A stretch of 64,000 nucleotides of DNA, taken from the NCBI RefSeq assembly GCF_024749165.1, contig NZ_CP087190.1, forward strand, positions 3,507,501-3,571,500. Direction: 5' to 3'. Origin of the DNA: Pseudomonas sp. B21-023 (GTDB lineage Bacteria; Pseudomonadota; Gammaproteobacteria; Pseudomonadales; Pseudomonadaceae). The notes under the pieces were generated by a model, which did not search any database, was not told where the DNA came from, and saw only the letters and a list, made by a program, of their open reading frames with translations. Each line of letters starts with the position of its first letter. The first letter of the stretch is position 1. Below, in pieces: positions 9,397-19,216 of this stretch. The position numbers and the translations under genes are program-made.

Positions 9397-11072
9397 GCAC
9401 CTTCACCGTGGCCGACTACCTGCTGACCCGGCTCAAGGAGCTGGGCCTGGACAAGGTGTTCCAGGTGCCGGGGGATTATTGCTCCAGGTTCATGAGCGCG
9501 CTGGACGCCTTCGACGGCATCGACGCCGTGGGCGAAGTCTATGAGATGGGCGCCGCCTACAGCGCCGACGGCTACGCCCGGGTGCACGGCCTGGGCGCGG
9601 TGTCGCTGCAGTACGGCGTGGGCACCTTCAGCGCGGTGAACGCCATCGCCGGCGCCTATGTGGAGCGCAACCCGGTGGTGGTGATCTCCGCCAGCCCCTC
9701 GACCAGCGACCGGCTCAAGGCCAATGCCCAGAACGTGCTGTTCCATCACTCCACCGGCAACTTCGAGGCCGACCGCAACGTCCTGGAGCAGGTGACCGTG
9801 GCCTGCGAGATCCTCGCCGACCCGCACCGCGCGCCCTGGCAGATCGACAACGCGCTGATCGCCGCCCTCACCCACCGCCAGCCCATCTACCTGGAAGCCT
9901 ACCAGGACATCTGGGGCGCCGAGGTCAGCCGCCCCCACGGCCAGCTGACCCCAGCCCCGCGTCCGTCCAACCCCCAAGCCTTGCAAAGCCTGGTCGAGGC
10001 CACCGTGCAACGTCTGGCCACGGCGCGCCAGCCGCTGGTGCTGCTGGGCGTGGAAATCATCCGCTACGGCCTGCAGGACGCCGTGCAACGCCTGATCGAC
10101 AGTTGCGGCCTGCCCTTCTCCACCACCCTCGACGCCAAGACCGTGCTCGACGAAAGCCAGGCGCCGTTCATCGGCACCTACGCCGGCCCCGCCTCGCGCC
10201 CGGAAACATCAGCCCAGGTGGATGCCTGCGACTGCATCCTGGCCATCGGCGTGATCTTCACCGACGACTACCTGGACCTGCTCAAGGCCCGCTATGGCGA
10301 AATCGTCCAGGTGAACTGCGAGCTGGCCCGCGCCGGCGCCGACTACTATCCCAACGTGCGCCTGCCCGACTATGTCGACGCCCTGCTCAAGGCCCTGAAG
10401 GTGGACACCCAGTTCCCCCGCCCAGGCACGGCCCTGGCCGCCTCGCGCCCGCTGCTGGGCAGCGGCGCGGTGCCCAGCGCGCTGAGTTATGCAAGCTTCT
10501 TCGACAGCCTGGTGAACTTCGCCCAGGAGCATCGCCTGTGGCAGACCAGCACGCTGATCCTCGGCGAAAGCTCGTCGCTGTACGTGGCCAGCAACATCAA
10601 CGGCATGCCCCGCGGCAGCTTCATCTCCGATGCCATCTGGGGCTCGCTCGGCCACGAGACCGGCTGCGCCCTGGGCGTGGCGCTGGGCAGTGGCCGGCGC
10701 CCGGTGGTGGTGGCCGGTGATGGCGGGTTCATGATGGTCAGCCAGTCGCTGGCGGCGCTGGCGCGCAACAGGGTCAATGCCGTGGTGTTCGTGATGAGCA
10801 ACCAGGTATATGCGATCGAGCAGGCCTTCGTCGACCCTGATGCGTTCACGCCCGAAGGTGAATTCGCGCCATTCGATACCCTGCCAGCGCTGGACTACAC
10901 CGCGCTGGCCAGCGGGTATGGCGTGCTGGGGTATCGGGTGGAAACGGTGGACGAGCTGGAGCGCTTGCTGCCGCAGTTGCTGATGGTGGTGCAGCGGCCA
11001 GTACTGGTGGAGGTGAAGATTGCCGAGAAGGACTTCGCCGAGCAGATCAAGCGGTTGGCCGGGGTAAGTTGA
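9393..11072 (+). CDS. ThDP-dependent 2-keto-acid decarboxylase, AruI-like
   Basis: The 559-residue protein has the thiamine-diphosphate enzyme layout. The N-terminal PYR domain has the activating Glu in VGEVYEMGAAYSADGYAR, followed by a central domain and a PP domain with GDGGFMMVSQ then, about 25 residues later, SNQ in place of the usual NN. Length and sequence suggest the indolepyruvate/2-ketoarginine decarboxylase group (AruI of P. aeruginosa is, from memory, the same length). It overlaps the upstream oxidase by four bases, so the two are translationally coupled. The expected reaction is 2-ketoarginine to 4-guanidinobutyraldehyde plus CO2, or an equivalent for another keto acid. Substrate is inferred from context only. 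Confidence 0.85.
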   Translation: MSTFTVADYLLTRLKELGLDKVFQVPGDYCSRFMSALDAFDGIDAVGEVYEMGAAYSADGYARVHGLGAVSLQYGVGTFSAVNAIAGAYVERNPVVVISASPSTSDRLKANAQNVLFHHSTGNFEADRNVLEQVTVACEILADPHRAPWQIDNALIAALTHRQPIYLEAYQDIWGAEVSRPHGQLTPAPRPSNPQALQSLVEATVQRLATARQPLVLLGVEIIRYGLQDAVQRLIDSCGLPFSTTLDAKTVLDESQAPFIGTYAGPASRPETSAQVDACDCILAIGVIFTDDYLDLLKARYGEIVQVNCELARAGADYYPNVRLPDYVDALLKALKVDTQFPRPGTALAASRPLLGSGAVPSALSYASFFDSLVNFAQEHRLWQTSTLILGESSSLYVASNINGMPRGSFISDAIWGSLGHETGCALGVALGSGRRPVVVAGDGGFMMVSQSLAALARNRVNAVVFVMSNQVYAIEQAFVDPDAFTPEGEFAPFDTLPALDYTALASGYGVLGYRVETVDELERLLPQLLMVVQRPVLVEVKIAEKDFAEQIKRLAGVS

Positions 11073-11107
11073 TTGCACGGCTGATCGCTTGCCTGCAGTA
11101 AACAAAA

Positions 11108-11135
11108 AGCCGCTTTCGATTGCTCGAAAGCGGCT
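11108..11135 (-). terminator. Rho-independent terminator (12-bp stem), mainly for the minus-strand gene
   Basis: Stem arms 11108-11119 (AGCCGCTTTCGA) and 11124-11135 are perfectly complementary with a four-base loop. On the minus strand the stem is followed by TTTTTGTTT, so it terminates the DUF3077-like gene that ends at 11155. It may also slow plus-strand transcription from the decarboxylase gene. Confidence 0.85.
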
Positions 11136-11154
11136 CTTGCGTTTGCAGCGCTGC

Positions 11155-11451
11155 TCAACTGTCACCCTGTTCCTTGCTTGCCGGCAACTGCCCGTCGATC
11201 ATCGCCTTGGCCATCCCGCTGAGGTAGTACGTTGCGCGCATCAGCGTCTGTGCCTGTTTCGGCTGGCTCAACGCCTGGTACGTGAGCGCGGTGATACAGC
11301 CCAGGATGATCGACGTTTCCTGCAGCACCTCGGCCGTCGGCAACCCCGGTATCGCCTGCACCCAGTCGCGTACCGACCGGCGTCGGGTACGGCCGACCAG
11401 GCTGACGATTTTCAGTTCGCCGCTGCCCTTTGCTTGTTCGTCCTTGTCCAT
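11155..11451 (-). CDS. DUF3077-like small protein
   Basis: The 98-residue protein has a variable, charged N-terminus (MDKDEQAKGSGELKIVSLVG) and a helical C-terminal half with the family-like pattern LQETSIILGCITALTYQAL...LMRATYYLSGMAKAMIDGQL. The other copy in this window at 26785-27093 shares the MDKE start and the HYLSGMAKAL ending. These proteins are abundant in Pseudomonas and have no known biochemical function. The ribosome site on the minus strand is AGGGGG, 5-10 bases before ATG. Upstream lies an element also found near the second locus (11585-11660). Family placement is by eye. Confidence 0.75.
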   Translation of the reverse strand: MDKDEQAKGSGELKIVSLVGRTRRRSVRDWVQAIPGLPTAEVLQETSIILGCITALTYQALSQPKQAQTLMRATYYLSGMAKAMIDGQLPASKEQGDS

Positions 11452-11817
11452 GACCCACCCCCTGAAAAATGAAAGAGCCCGCCGCGTCTCACCGCCCGGG
11501 GCCAGCGGGCCAAACCGCGCGATCCTTGCGCGGCGCTCTGCCCAAAGGCCCGGCCAACCCCGGACGGCGAAACACGACGAGCAGGGCGAGACTAAAGGGC
11601 CTACCCACTCGCTACAACGGCCCGGCGAGTGGAAAAGGTACCTTTAGGAAAAGGACTACACGAACAACGGAAGAATGGCTGTAGGACCTACAAAATCTGC
11701 CTGAGCAAGCGGCCGCATAAGTCCATCGCAAGGCACGCACCTACAGAACTGTGCGCTGCCCTGCTTCGCCACTTCAGGCTAGGATGACACCTCGCCCCTC
11801 CAGGCCCAGTCACCGCC
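11452..11817. other. Intergenic region between divergent DUF3077-like gene and mtlR
   Basis: This 366-base gap holds no credible gene. It contains a GC-rich hairpin near 11493-11512 and the 76-base element shared with the 27.6-kb locus (listed separately). It must also hold the promoters of the minus-strand gene and of mtlR, which I could not place with confidence. Confidence 0.6.
11585..11660 (-). promoter_or_regulatory. Conserved upstream element of the DUF3077-type gene (copy 1)
   Basis: Read on the minus strand, TGTAGTCC(T)TTTCC lies at one end and TTTAGTCTCGCC at the other. Copy 2 at 27607-27682 has the same two end boxes at exactly the same 68-base spacing. Between them each copy has a short palindrome (here CACTCGC/GCGAGTG). 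Each lies 130-200 bases upstream of a DUF3077-type start codon on the minus strand, which suggests a shared promoter or operator. Confidence 0.55.
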
Positions 11818-12723
11818 ATGCCCAGAACAAGTAAAGTCACCGACCCGTCCTACGAGCTGATGGACGACCACGAAGGCGCCTCGCTGATCTACCGCCAGCA
11901 CGGTTTCCCCAGCCCGCTGGTGCGCTGGCACTTCCACAAGGAATACGAGCTGCACCTGATCGTGGCCAGCGCCGGCAAGGTGTTCATCGGCGACTACATC
12001 GGCAACTTCGCCCCCGACACGCTGTTCCTCACCGGCCCCAACCTGCCGCACAACTGGATCAGCCAGGTCGGCCCCGACGAGGTGGTGGGCAAGCGCGACA
12101 TGCTGGTCAACTTCACCGACCAGGTACTTGAACACGGCAGCCAGGTGTTCGCCGAGCTCAACCAGCTGGCCCCGCTGCTGGCCCGGGCGCGCTATGGCAT
12201 CGAGTTCCGCGACCCGGCATTGATCAACGAGAGCCGCCAACTGCTGCAACGCATCGCCGACAGCCGCGGCATGACCCGCCTGGGATACTTTTTTATCCTC
12301 ATGGAACAGCTCGCCGCCTGCGAGGACTACCAACTGCTGTCCACCGTGACCTCTTCGCAGCTGGCCGACGAACACAACGTCGAGCGCATCAACCGGGCGG
12401 TGGACTACATCTTCCAGCACTACGCCCAGGACCTGACCCAGAACCAGGTCGCCGAGCACCTGGGCATGACGCCGACCTACTTCTCGCGGTTTTTCAAGCA
12501 AGCTGCCGGGCGCGGCTTCGTCGAGTTCGTCAACCGGCTGCGGGTGAGCAAGTCGTGCGAGCTGCTGGCCAAGGGCGAGCTGCCGGTGACCGAGGTGTGC
12601 TTCGAATCGGGCTTCAGCAACCTGTCGAACTTCAACCGGCGCTTCCTGCAACTCAAGGGCATGACCCCTTCCGACTACCGCAGCCTGGTGACCCAGCGGC
12701 TGACCGAGCAGAACCGCGCCTGA
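11818..12723 (+). CDS. mtlR: AraC-family activator of the mannitol/polyol operon (MtlR)
   Basis: The 301-residue protein has an N-terminal cupin-type ligand-binding half (LVRWHFHKEYELHLI near residue 40) and a C-terminal double helix-turn-helix AraC domain: NQVAEHLGMTPTYFSRFFKQ near 215 and VTEVCFESGFSNLSNFNRRF near 260. It lies directly upstream of, and in the same direction as, mtlEFGKDYZ. In P. fluorescens the equivalent regulator MtlR activates that operon in response to mannitol, sorbitol or arabitol. A REP pair separates it from mtlE, so it is probably transcribed separately. Confidence 0.9.
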   Translation: MPRTSKVTDPSYELMDDHEGASLIYRQHGFPSPLVRWHFHKEYELHLIVASAGKVFIGDYIGNFAPDTLFLTGPNLPHNWISQVGPDEVVGKRDMLVNFTDQVLEHGSQVFAELNQLAPLLARARYGIEFRDPALINESRQLLQRIADSRGMTRLGYFFILMEQLAACEDYQLLSTVTSSQLADEHNVERINRAVDYIFQHYAQDLTQNQVAEHLGMTPTYFSRFFKQAAGRGFVEFVNRLRVSKSCELLAKGELPVTEVCFESGFSNLSNFNRRFLQLKGMTPSDYRSLVTQRLTEQNRA

Positions 12724-12744
12724 GCCTTGGGGCTGCGTTGCAGC

Positions 12745-12829
12745 CCATCGCCGGCAAGCCGGCTCCCACCCCGACCGCAGCGCCTTCAAGCCAGCGCCAT
12801 CCCTGTGGGAGCCGGCTTGCCGGCGATGG
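12745..12829. repeat. Inverted pair of REP elements between mtlR and mtlE
   Basis: The 25-base arm at 12745-12769 (CCATCGCCGGCAAGCCGGCT plus CCCAC) is the exact reverse complement of 12805-12829. The pair sits downstream of mtlR and about 130 bases before mtlE. It is an extragenic palindromic doublet that may separate the two transcripts. Confidence 0.9.
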
Positions 12830-12959
12830 GGCGCGCATCGGCCTCTGTCCAAGCACTGCAAAAAAGTATCAGCCAAGGTGCAGGCGAGGCTTTGTCGGCA
12901 TCGCCGTGCACGGGTGTAATCAGCGCCGAGCGATACAAAAACAATAAGGGAGTTCACTG

Positions 12960-14270
12960 ATGAACGACTCGATCAAGGCCTGCCTGGCCGCCGCCTGCCT
13001 CAGCCTGCCGCTGCATGCCCAGGCCGCCGACACCCTGACCATCGCCACGGTCAACAACAACGACATGATCCGCATGCAGCGCCTGGCCAAGGTGTTCGAA
13101 CAGCAGCACCCGGACATCCAGCTCAAGTGGGTGGTGCTCGAAGAGAACGTGCTGCGCCAGCGCCTGACCACCGACATCGCCACCCAGGGCGGCCAGTTCG
13201 ACGTGCTGACCATCGGCATGTACGAAGCCGCGCTGTGGGGCGCCAAGGGCTGGCTGGCACCGATGACCGACCTGCCCGCCGACTACAACCTCGACGACGT
13301 GTTCCCCTCGGTACGCAACGGCCTCTCGGCCAATGGCACGCTGTACGCCCTGCCCTTCTACGCCGAAGCCTCGATCACCTACTACCGCAAGGACCTGTTC
13401 CAGCAAGCCGGCCTGAGCATGCCCGAGCAACCGACCTGGACCCAGCTCGGTGAGTTCGCCGCCAAGCTCAACAAGCCCGACCAGGGCCAGTACGGCCTGT
13501 GCCTGCGCGGCAAGGCCGGCTGGGGCGAGAACATGGCGCTGATCGGCACCGTGGCCAACGCCTTCGGCGCGCGCTGGTTCGATGAGCAATGGAAACCCGA
13601 GTTCAGCGGCAGCGAGTGGAAGAACGCGCTGAACTTCTATGTGAACACCCTCAAGCAATACGGCCCGCCCGGCGCCTCCAGCAACGGTTTCAACGAAAAC
13701 CTCGCGCTGTTCAACAGCGGCAAGTGCGCGATGTGGGTCGACGCCAGCGTCGCCGGCTCGTTCGTCACCGACAAGACCCAGAGCAAGGTCGCCGACCAGG
13801 TCGGCTTCACCTTTGCGCCCAAGGAAGTCACCGACAAGGGCGCCACCTGGCTGTATTCCTGGGCACTGGCGATCCCCACCAGTTCCAAATCCAAGGACGC
13901 CGCCAGAACGTTCGCCACCTGGGCCACCTCCGAGGCCTACGGCAAGCTGGTGGCCGAGAAAGAAGGCGTGGCCAACGTGCCGCCCGGCACCCGCGCCTCG
14001 ACCTACAGCGACGCGTACCTGGCCGCCGCGCCATTCGCCAAGGTCACCCTCGAATCACTCAAGCGCGTCGACCCCAACCACCCCACCCTAAAGCCCGTGC
14101 CCTACGTGGGCATCCAGCTGGTGACCATCCCCGAGTTCCAGGCCATCGGCACCCAGGTCGGCAAGCTGTTCGCCGCCGCCCTCACCGGGCAAATGAAGGT
14201 GGAGCAGGTGCTGGCTGCCGCCCAGCAGTCCACCGAACGCGAGATGAAGCGCGCCGGTTACCCCAAGTAA
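12960..14270 (+). CDS. mtlE: Mannitol/sorbitol ABC transporter, periplasmic substrate-binding protein
   Basis: The 436-residue protein starts with a signal peptide (MNDSIKACLAAACLSLPLHAQAA, cleavage near 23) and continues as a family-1 extracellular solute-binding protein. Typical segments are LTIATVNNNDMIRMQRL, QGGQFDVLTIGMYE and LYSWALAIPTSSKSKDAA. It binds the polyol in the periplasm and delivers it to MtlF/MtlG. It is the first gene of the operon, with a ribosome site AAGGGAG before the ATG. Identity rests on family plus the exact mtlEFGKDYZ order. Confidence 0.92.
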   Translation: MNDSIKACLAAACLSLPLHAQAADTLTIATVNNNDMIRMQRLAKVFEQQHPDIQLKWVVLEENVLRQRLTTDIATQGGQFDVLTIGMYEAALWGAKGWLAPMTDLPADYNLDDVFPSVRNGLSANGTLYALPFYAEASITYYRKDLFQQAGLSMPEQPTWTQLGEFAAKLNKPDQGQYGLCLRGKAGWGENMALIGTVANAFGARWFDEQWKPEFSGSEWKNALNFYVNTLKQYGPPGASSNGFNENLALFNSGKCAMWVDASVAGSFVTDKTQSKVADQVGFTFAPKEVTDKGATWLYSWALAIPTSSKSKDAARTFATWATSEAYGKLVAEKEGVANVPPGTRASTYSDAYLAAAPFAKVTLESLKRVDPNHPTLKPVPYVGIQLVTIPEFQAIGTQVGKLFAAALTGQMKVEQVLAAAQQSTEREMKRAGYPK

Positions 14271-14340
14271 CCCCTACCGCCACCAACCGCGCCGAACCCC
14301 GGCGCGGTGACCGCCCCTTTTTGCCGCACACGGAGTCGCC

Positions 14341-15264
14341 ATGAACACATCGGCCCTCGACACCCCGAGCCTCGCCACCGCGCGCCCCGGCAAACGCCGC
14401 GTCGGCCCCGGCTGGTTCCTGGTCAGCCCTTCGGTGGCGCTGCTGCTGTTGTGGATGATCGTGCCCCTGGGCATGACCCTGTATTTCTCGCTGATCCGCT
14501 ACAACCTGCTGTACCCCGGCGAAAACCAGTTCGTGGGCCTGGAGAACTTCGCCTTCTTCGTCACCGACGCGGGCTTCGTGCCCGGCGCCCTGAATACCCT
14601 GACCCTGGTCGGCAGCGTGCTGGCGATCAGCGTGGTGCTCGGCGTGCTGATCGCCGCGCTGCTGGAGGCCGGCGAGTTCTGGGGCCGCGGCGTGGTGCGG
14701 GTACTGCTGATCTCGCCGTTTTTCATCATGCCCACGGTCAGCGCGCTGCTGTGGAAGAACCTGATCTTCCACCCGGTGTCCGGCATCCTCGCCGCCGTGT
14801 GGCGCCTGTTCGGCGCGCAACCGGTGGACTGGCTGGCGCACTACCCGCTGCTGTCGATCATCCTGATCGTCTCGTGGCAGTGGCTGCCGTTCGCAATCCT
14901 GATCCTGATGACCGCCATGCAGTCGCTGGACCAGGAACAGAAGGAAGCCGCGCGCCTGGACGGCGCAGGCCCCTTGGCGATCTTCTGGCACCTGACCCTG
15001 CCGCACCTGGCGCGGCCCATCGCCGTGGTGGTGATGATCGAGACCATCTTCCTGCTGTCGGTATTCGCCGAGATTTTCACCACCACCAGCGGCGGCCCCG
15101 GATACGCGTCCACCAACCTCGCCTACCTGATCTACAACCAGGCGCTGCTGCAGTTCGACGTCGGCATGGCCTCGGCCGGTGGCCTGATCGCCGTGCTGAT
15201 CGCCAATATCGCCGCCATCGTGCTGGTTCGCATGATCGGCAAGAACCTCACCGCGCGCAGCTGA
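14341..15264 (+). CDS. mtlF: Mannitol/sorbitol ABC transporter permease MtlF
   Basis: The 307-residue protein has six transmembrane segments after a short polar N-terminus. The permease EAA loop EAARLDGAGPLAIFWHLTLP near residue 203 docks onto the ATPase MtlK. This is the MalF/UgpA-type partner. It begins 70 bases after mtlE and ends 10 bases before mtlG. The ATG at 14341 gives the usual family length. Confidence 0.92.
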   Translation: MNTSALDTPSLATARPGKRRVGPGWFLVSPSVALLLLWMIVPLGMTLYFSLIRYNLLYPGENQFVGLENFAFFVTDAGFVPGALNTLTLVGSVLAISVVLGVLIAALLEAGEFWGRGVVRVLLISPFFIMPTVSALLWKNLIFHPVSGILAAVWRLFGAQPVDWLAHYPLLSIILIVSWQWLPFAILILMTAMQSLDQEQKEAARLDGAGPLAIFWHLTLPHLARPIAVVVMIETIFLLSVFAEIFTTTSGGPGYASTNLAYLIYNQALLQFDVGMASAGGLIAVLIANIAAIVLVRMIGKNLTARS

Positions 15265-15274
15265 GGAGCCCGCC

Positions 15275-16108
15275 ATGCTGACACTCAAGCAAACCCGCAC
15301 CCTGAAGAACGCCCTGCTCGGCCTGCTGTGCTGGGCCATCGCCCTGGTGATCTTCTTCCCGATTTTCTGGATGCTGCTGACCAGCTTCAAGACCGAGCTG
15401 GACGCCTTCGCCACGCCGCCGCAGTTCATCTTCGCGCCGACGCTGGAGAACTACCTGCACATCAACGAGCGCAGCGACTACTTCGCCTACGCCTGGAACT
15501 CGGTGCTGATCTCGTTCTCGGCGACCCTGCTGTGCATGCTCATCGCCGTGCCGGCGGCCTACTCCATGGCCTTCTTCGAAACCCGCCACACCAAGCGCAC
15601 GCTGCTGTGGATGCTGTCGACCAAGATGCTGCCGCCGGTGGGCGTGCTGATGCCGATCTACCTGCTGGCCAAGCAGTTCGGCCTGCTTGATTCGCGCCTG
15701 GCGCTGGTCATCGTCTACACCCTGATCAACCTGCCGATCGTGGTGTGGATGGTGTACACCTACTTCAAGGACATCCCCGTGGACATCCTCGAAGCGGCGC
15801 GCCTGGATGGCGCCGGCACCTGGCAGGAGATCGTCCGCGTGCTGCTGCCGATCGCCCGGGGCGGGTTGGCCTCGACCCTGCTGCTGTCGCTGATCCTGTG
15901 CTGGAACGAGGCGTTCTGGTCGCTCAACCTGACCTCGTCCGCCGCCGCCCCGCTGACCGCGCTGGTGGCCTCCTACTCCAGCCCCGAAGGGCTGTTCTGG
16001 GCCAAGCTCTCGGCCGTCTCGACCCTGGCCTGCGCGCCGATCCTGATCTTTGGCTGGATCAGCCAGAAGCAGCTGGTGCGCGGGCTCTCCTTCGGGGCTG
16101 TGAAATGA
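15275..16108 (+). CDS. mtlG: Mannitol/sorbitol ABC transporter permease MtlG
   Basis: The 277-residue protein has six transmembrane segments and the EAA loop EAARLDGAGTWQEIVRVLLP near residue 174, typical of MalG-type permeases. It forms the channel with MtlF. A ribosome site GAGGAG lies just before the ATG. The operon continues after a REP element to mtlK. Confidence 0.92.
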   Translation: MLTLKQTRTLKNALLGLLCWAIALVIFFPIFWMLLTSFKTELDAFATPPQFIFAPTLENYLHINERSDYFAYAWNSVLISFSATLLCMLIAVPAAYSMAFFETRHTKRTLLWMLSTKMLPPVGVLMPIYLLAKQFGLLDSRLALVIVYTLINLPIVVWMVYTYFKDIPVDILEAARLDGAGTWQEIVRVLLPIARGGLASTLLLSLILCWNEAFWSLNLTSSAAAPLTALVASYSSPEGLFWAKLSAVSTLACAPILIFGWISQKQLVRGLSFGAVK

Positions 16109-16128
16109 CCTGGCTTCGCAATTCCCTT

Positions 16129-16168
16129 GTGGGAGCTGGCTTGCCAGCGATGGGCCGCAAAGCGGCCC
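16129..16168. repeat. Single REP element plus short hairpin between mtlG and mtlK
   Basis: A REP-type palindrome at 16129-16153 (GTGGGAGCTGGCTTGCCAGC) is followed by GGCCGC-AAA-GCGGCC. It lies inside the mtl operon, 20 bases after mtlG and about 65 before mtlK. It could stabilise the upstream mRNA and lower expression of later genes relative to the transporter. Confidence 0.8.
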
Positions 16169-16234
16169 CTTTGCAAGCCAGTGATCCCCACAGACCCTCA
16201 TTCAATCAACCGGCCACCACAGAGGTGACTAGCC

Positions 16235-17347
<1,113 letters not shown>

Positions 17348-17377
17348 GGTGTTCGCCGAGAGGGTTGTGGCGCCTAT

Positions 17378-17632
17378 GAGATCGAGCGCCGCCCGCGCGG
17401 CGCATCGCCGGCAAGCCGGCTCCCACATTTGTTTCGGGCCAGTCAATCCTGTGAGGTCTCCACTGTCCGCCTTGGTGCATGTCTCAAGTCTGGTGGTGCG
17501 GCATCAGCGCCAATGCTGAAACCGCGTCGTACAAACAAGGCGGACAGTGGAGATGGACCAGAAGGAACTGGCCCGAAACAGATGTGGGAGCTGGCTTGCC
17601 AGCGATGCGCCGCGCGGGCGGCGCTCGATCTC
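17378..17632. repeat. 255-bp imperfect palindrome with embedded REPs inside the mtl operon
   Basis: Two 97-base arms, 17378-17474 and 17536-17632, are inverted copies matching at roughly 85 positions, with a 61-base centre. Each arm runs from GAGATCGAGCGCCGCCCGCG through a REP core and TGTTTCGGGCCAG to CTCCACTGTCCGCCTTG. The two REP cores differ by compensating bases that keep each core palindromic. The 377-base gap between mtlK and mtlD holds little else. It is larger than a normal REP doublet and resembles a non-autonomous mobile unit; no transposase is present. Confidence 0.85.
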
Positions 17633-17724
17633 GAGAGCGCTACAAAACTACCGCCAAGCACCTCGTCGCCATCACGCGATCAACAGCCTCAACGGCCTAC
17701 GACCTCGAAAGGAATGCCCCCAGC

Positions 17725-19200
17725 ATGAAACTAATCACCCCCAACCTCGACCACCTCCCCCCTTCGGTCGCCCGCCCCAGCTACGACCCAAGCCAATTGC
17801 GCCAGGGCATCGTGCACATCGGCGTCGGCGGCTTCCACCGCGCCCACCAGGCCGCCTACACCGATGCCCTGATGAACCTGGGCGAAGGCCTCGACTGGGC
17901 CATCTGCGGTGCCGGCCTGCGCCGCGAAGACCGCGCCATGCGCGATGCCCTGGCCGCGCAAGACCACCTCTACACCCTGTTCGAACTGGGCGACCAGCCC
18001 GACACCCAGGTCCGCGTGATCGCCGCGATCAACGGCATGCTGCTGGCCGAGGACGGCGCCGAAACGCTGCTGGCCAAACTCGCCGAACCCGCCATCCGCA
18101 TCGTCTCGCTGACCATCACCGAAGGCGGCTACTGCATCGACGACAGCACCGGCGAATTCCGCGCCGACCTGCCGCAGATCCAGCACGACCTGGCCAACCC
18201 ACAAGCCCCGCAGAGCGTGTTCGGCTTCCTCTGCGAAGCCCTGCGCCGCCGCCGCGAGGCCGGCAGCGGGCCGTTCACGGTGATGTCCTGCGACAACCTC
18301 CCGCACAACGGCGACGTCGCCCGCAAGGCCCTGCTGGCCTTCGCCCACCTGCAGAACCACGACCTGGCCCGCTGGATCGACGGCCACGTCAGCTTCCCCA
18401 ATGCCATGGTCGACCGCATCACCCCGATGACCAGCCCCGCCCACCGTCAGCAGCTGCTCGAGCGCCACGGCGTCGACGATGCCTGGCCGGTGGTGTGCGA
18501 GCCGTTCTTGCAATGGGTGGTGGAAGACAAGTTCGTCGCCGGTCGCCCGGCCTGGGAGCAGGTCGGCGTGCAGTTCACCGACGACGTCACGCCCTATGAA
18601 GAAATGAAGATCAAGCTGCTCAATGGCAGCCACCTGGCCCTCACCTACCTGGGCTTTCTGCAAGGCTACCGCTTCGTCCACGAAACCCTCGCCGACCCGC
18701 TGCTGCACCGCTACATGCGCACCTTCATGGACCAGGACGTCACCCCGCAACTGGCCCCGGTACCGGGCATCGACCTGACGCGCTACAAGCACAGCCTCAC
18801 CGAGCGCTTCGCCAACCGCGCCATCGCCGACCAGCTGGAGCGCGTGTGCTCCGACGGCTCGTCGAAGTTCCCCAAGTTCATCGTGCCCACCGCCAACCGC
18901 CTGATCGCCGACGGCAAGCCCCTGGAGCGCGTGGCCCTGGTGGTGGCCGCCTGGGCCCTGTACCTGCGCGGCGAGGATGAACAGGGCACCCGCTACAGCA
19001 TCCCCGACCCCCGCGCCGCCGACTGCCAGGCCCGAGTAGCACAGCGCGACGGCCTGGCCGCCCGGGTGCTCGGCGACGAGGCGATCTTCGGCACGGCGAT
19101 CCCCGCGTCCAAAGCCTTCGTCAGCGCCTTCGAGCGCCTGTACGACAGCTTGCGCGAAATCGGCGTGAGTGAAACCCTGCGCCAGGTCCTCGGCGACTGA
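17725..19200 (+). CDS. mtlD: Mannitol 2-dehydrogenase (polyol-specific long-chain dehydrogenase)
   Basis: The 491-residue protein has the NAD-binding motif GIVHIGVGGFHRAHQA near residues 28-43. The long-chain polyol dehydrogenase catalytic set is K295, N300 and H303 in KIKLLNGSH, the same numbers as in P. fluorescens mannitol dehydrogenase. It oxidises D-mannitol to D-fructose (also arabitol to xylulose) with NAD+. I chose ATG 17725 (AAAGGA ribosome site, MKLITPNLDHLP) over the long in-frame extension into the palindrome. It ends 16 bases before mtlY. Confidence 0.95.
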   Translation: MKLITPNLDHLPPSVARPSYDPSQLRQGIVHIGVGGFHRAHQAAYTDALMNLGEGLDWAICGAGLRREDRAMRDALAAQDHLYTLFELGDQPDTQVRVIAAINGMLLAEDGAETLLAKLAEPAIRIVSLTITEGGYCIDDSTGEFRADLPQIQHDLANPQAPQSVFGFLCEALRRRREAGSGPFTVMSCDNLPHNGDVARKALLAFAHLQNHDLARWIDGHVSFPNAMVDRITPMTSPAHRQQLLERHGVDDAWPVVCEPFLQWVVEDKFVAGRPAWEQVGVQFTDDVTPYEEMKIKLLNGSHLALTYLGFLQGYRFVHETLADPLLHRYMRTFMDQDVTPQLAPVPGIDLTRYKHSLTERFANRAIADQLERVCSDGSSKFPKFIVPTANRLIADGKPLERVALVVAAWALYLRGEDEQGTRYSIPDPRAADCQARVAQRDGLAARVLGDEAIFGTAIPASKAFVSAFERLYDSLREIGVSETLRQVLGD

Positions 19201-19216
19201 CACGGAGGCTTTCGAA

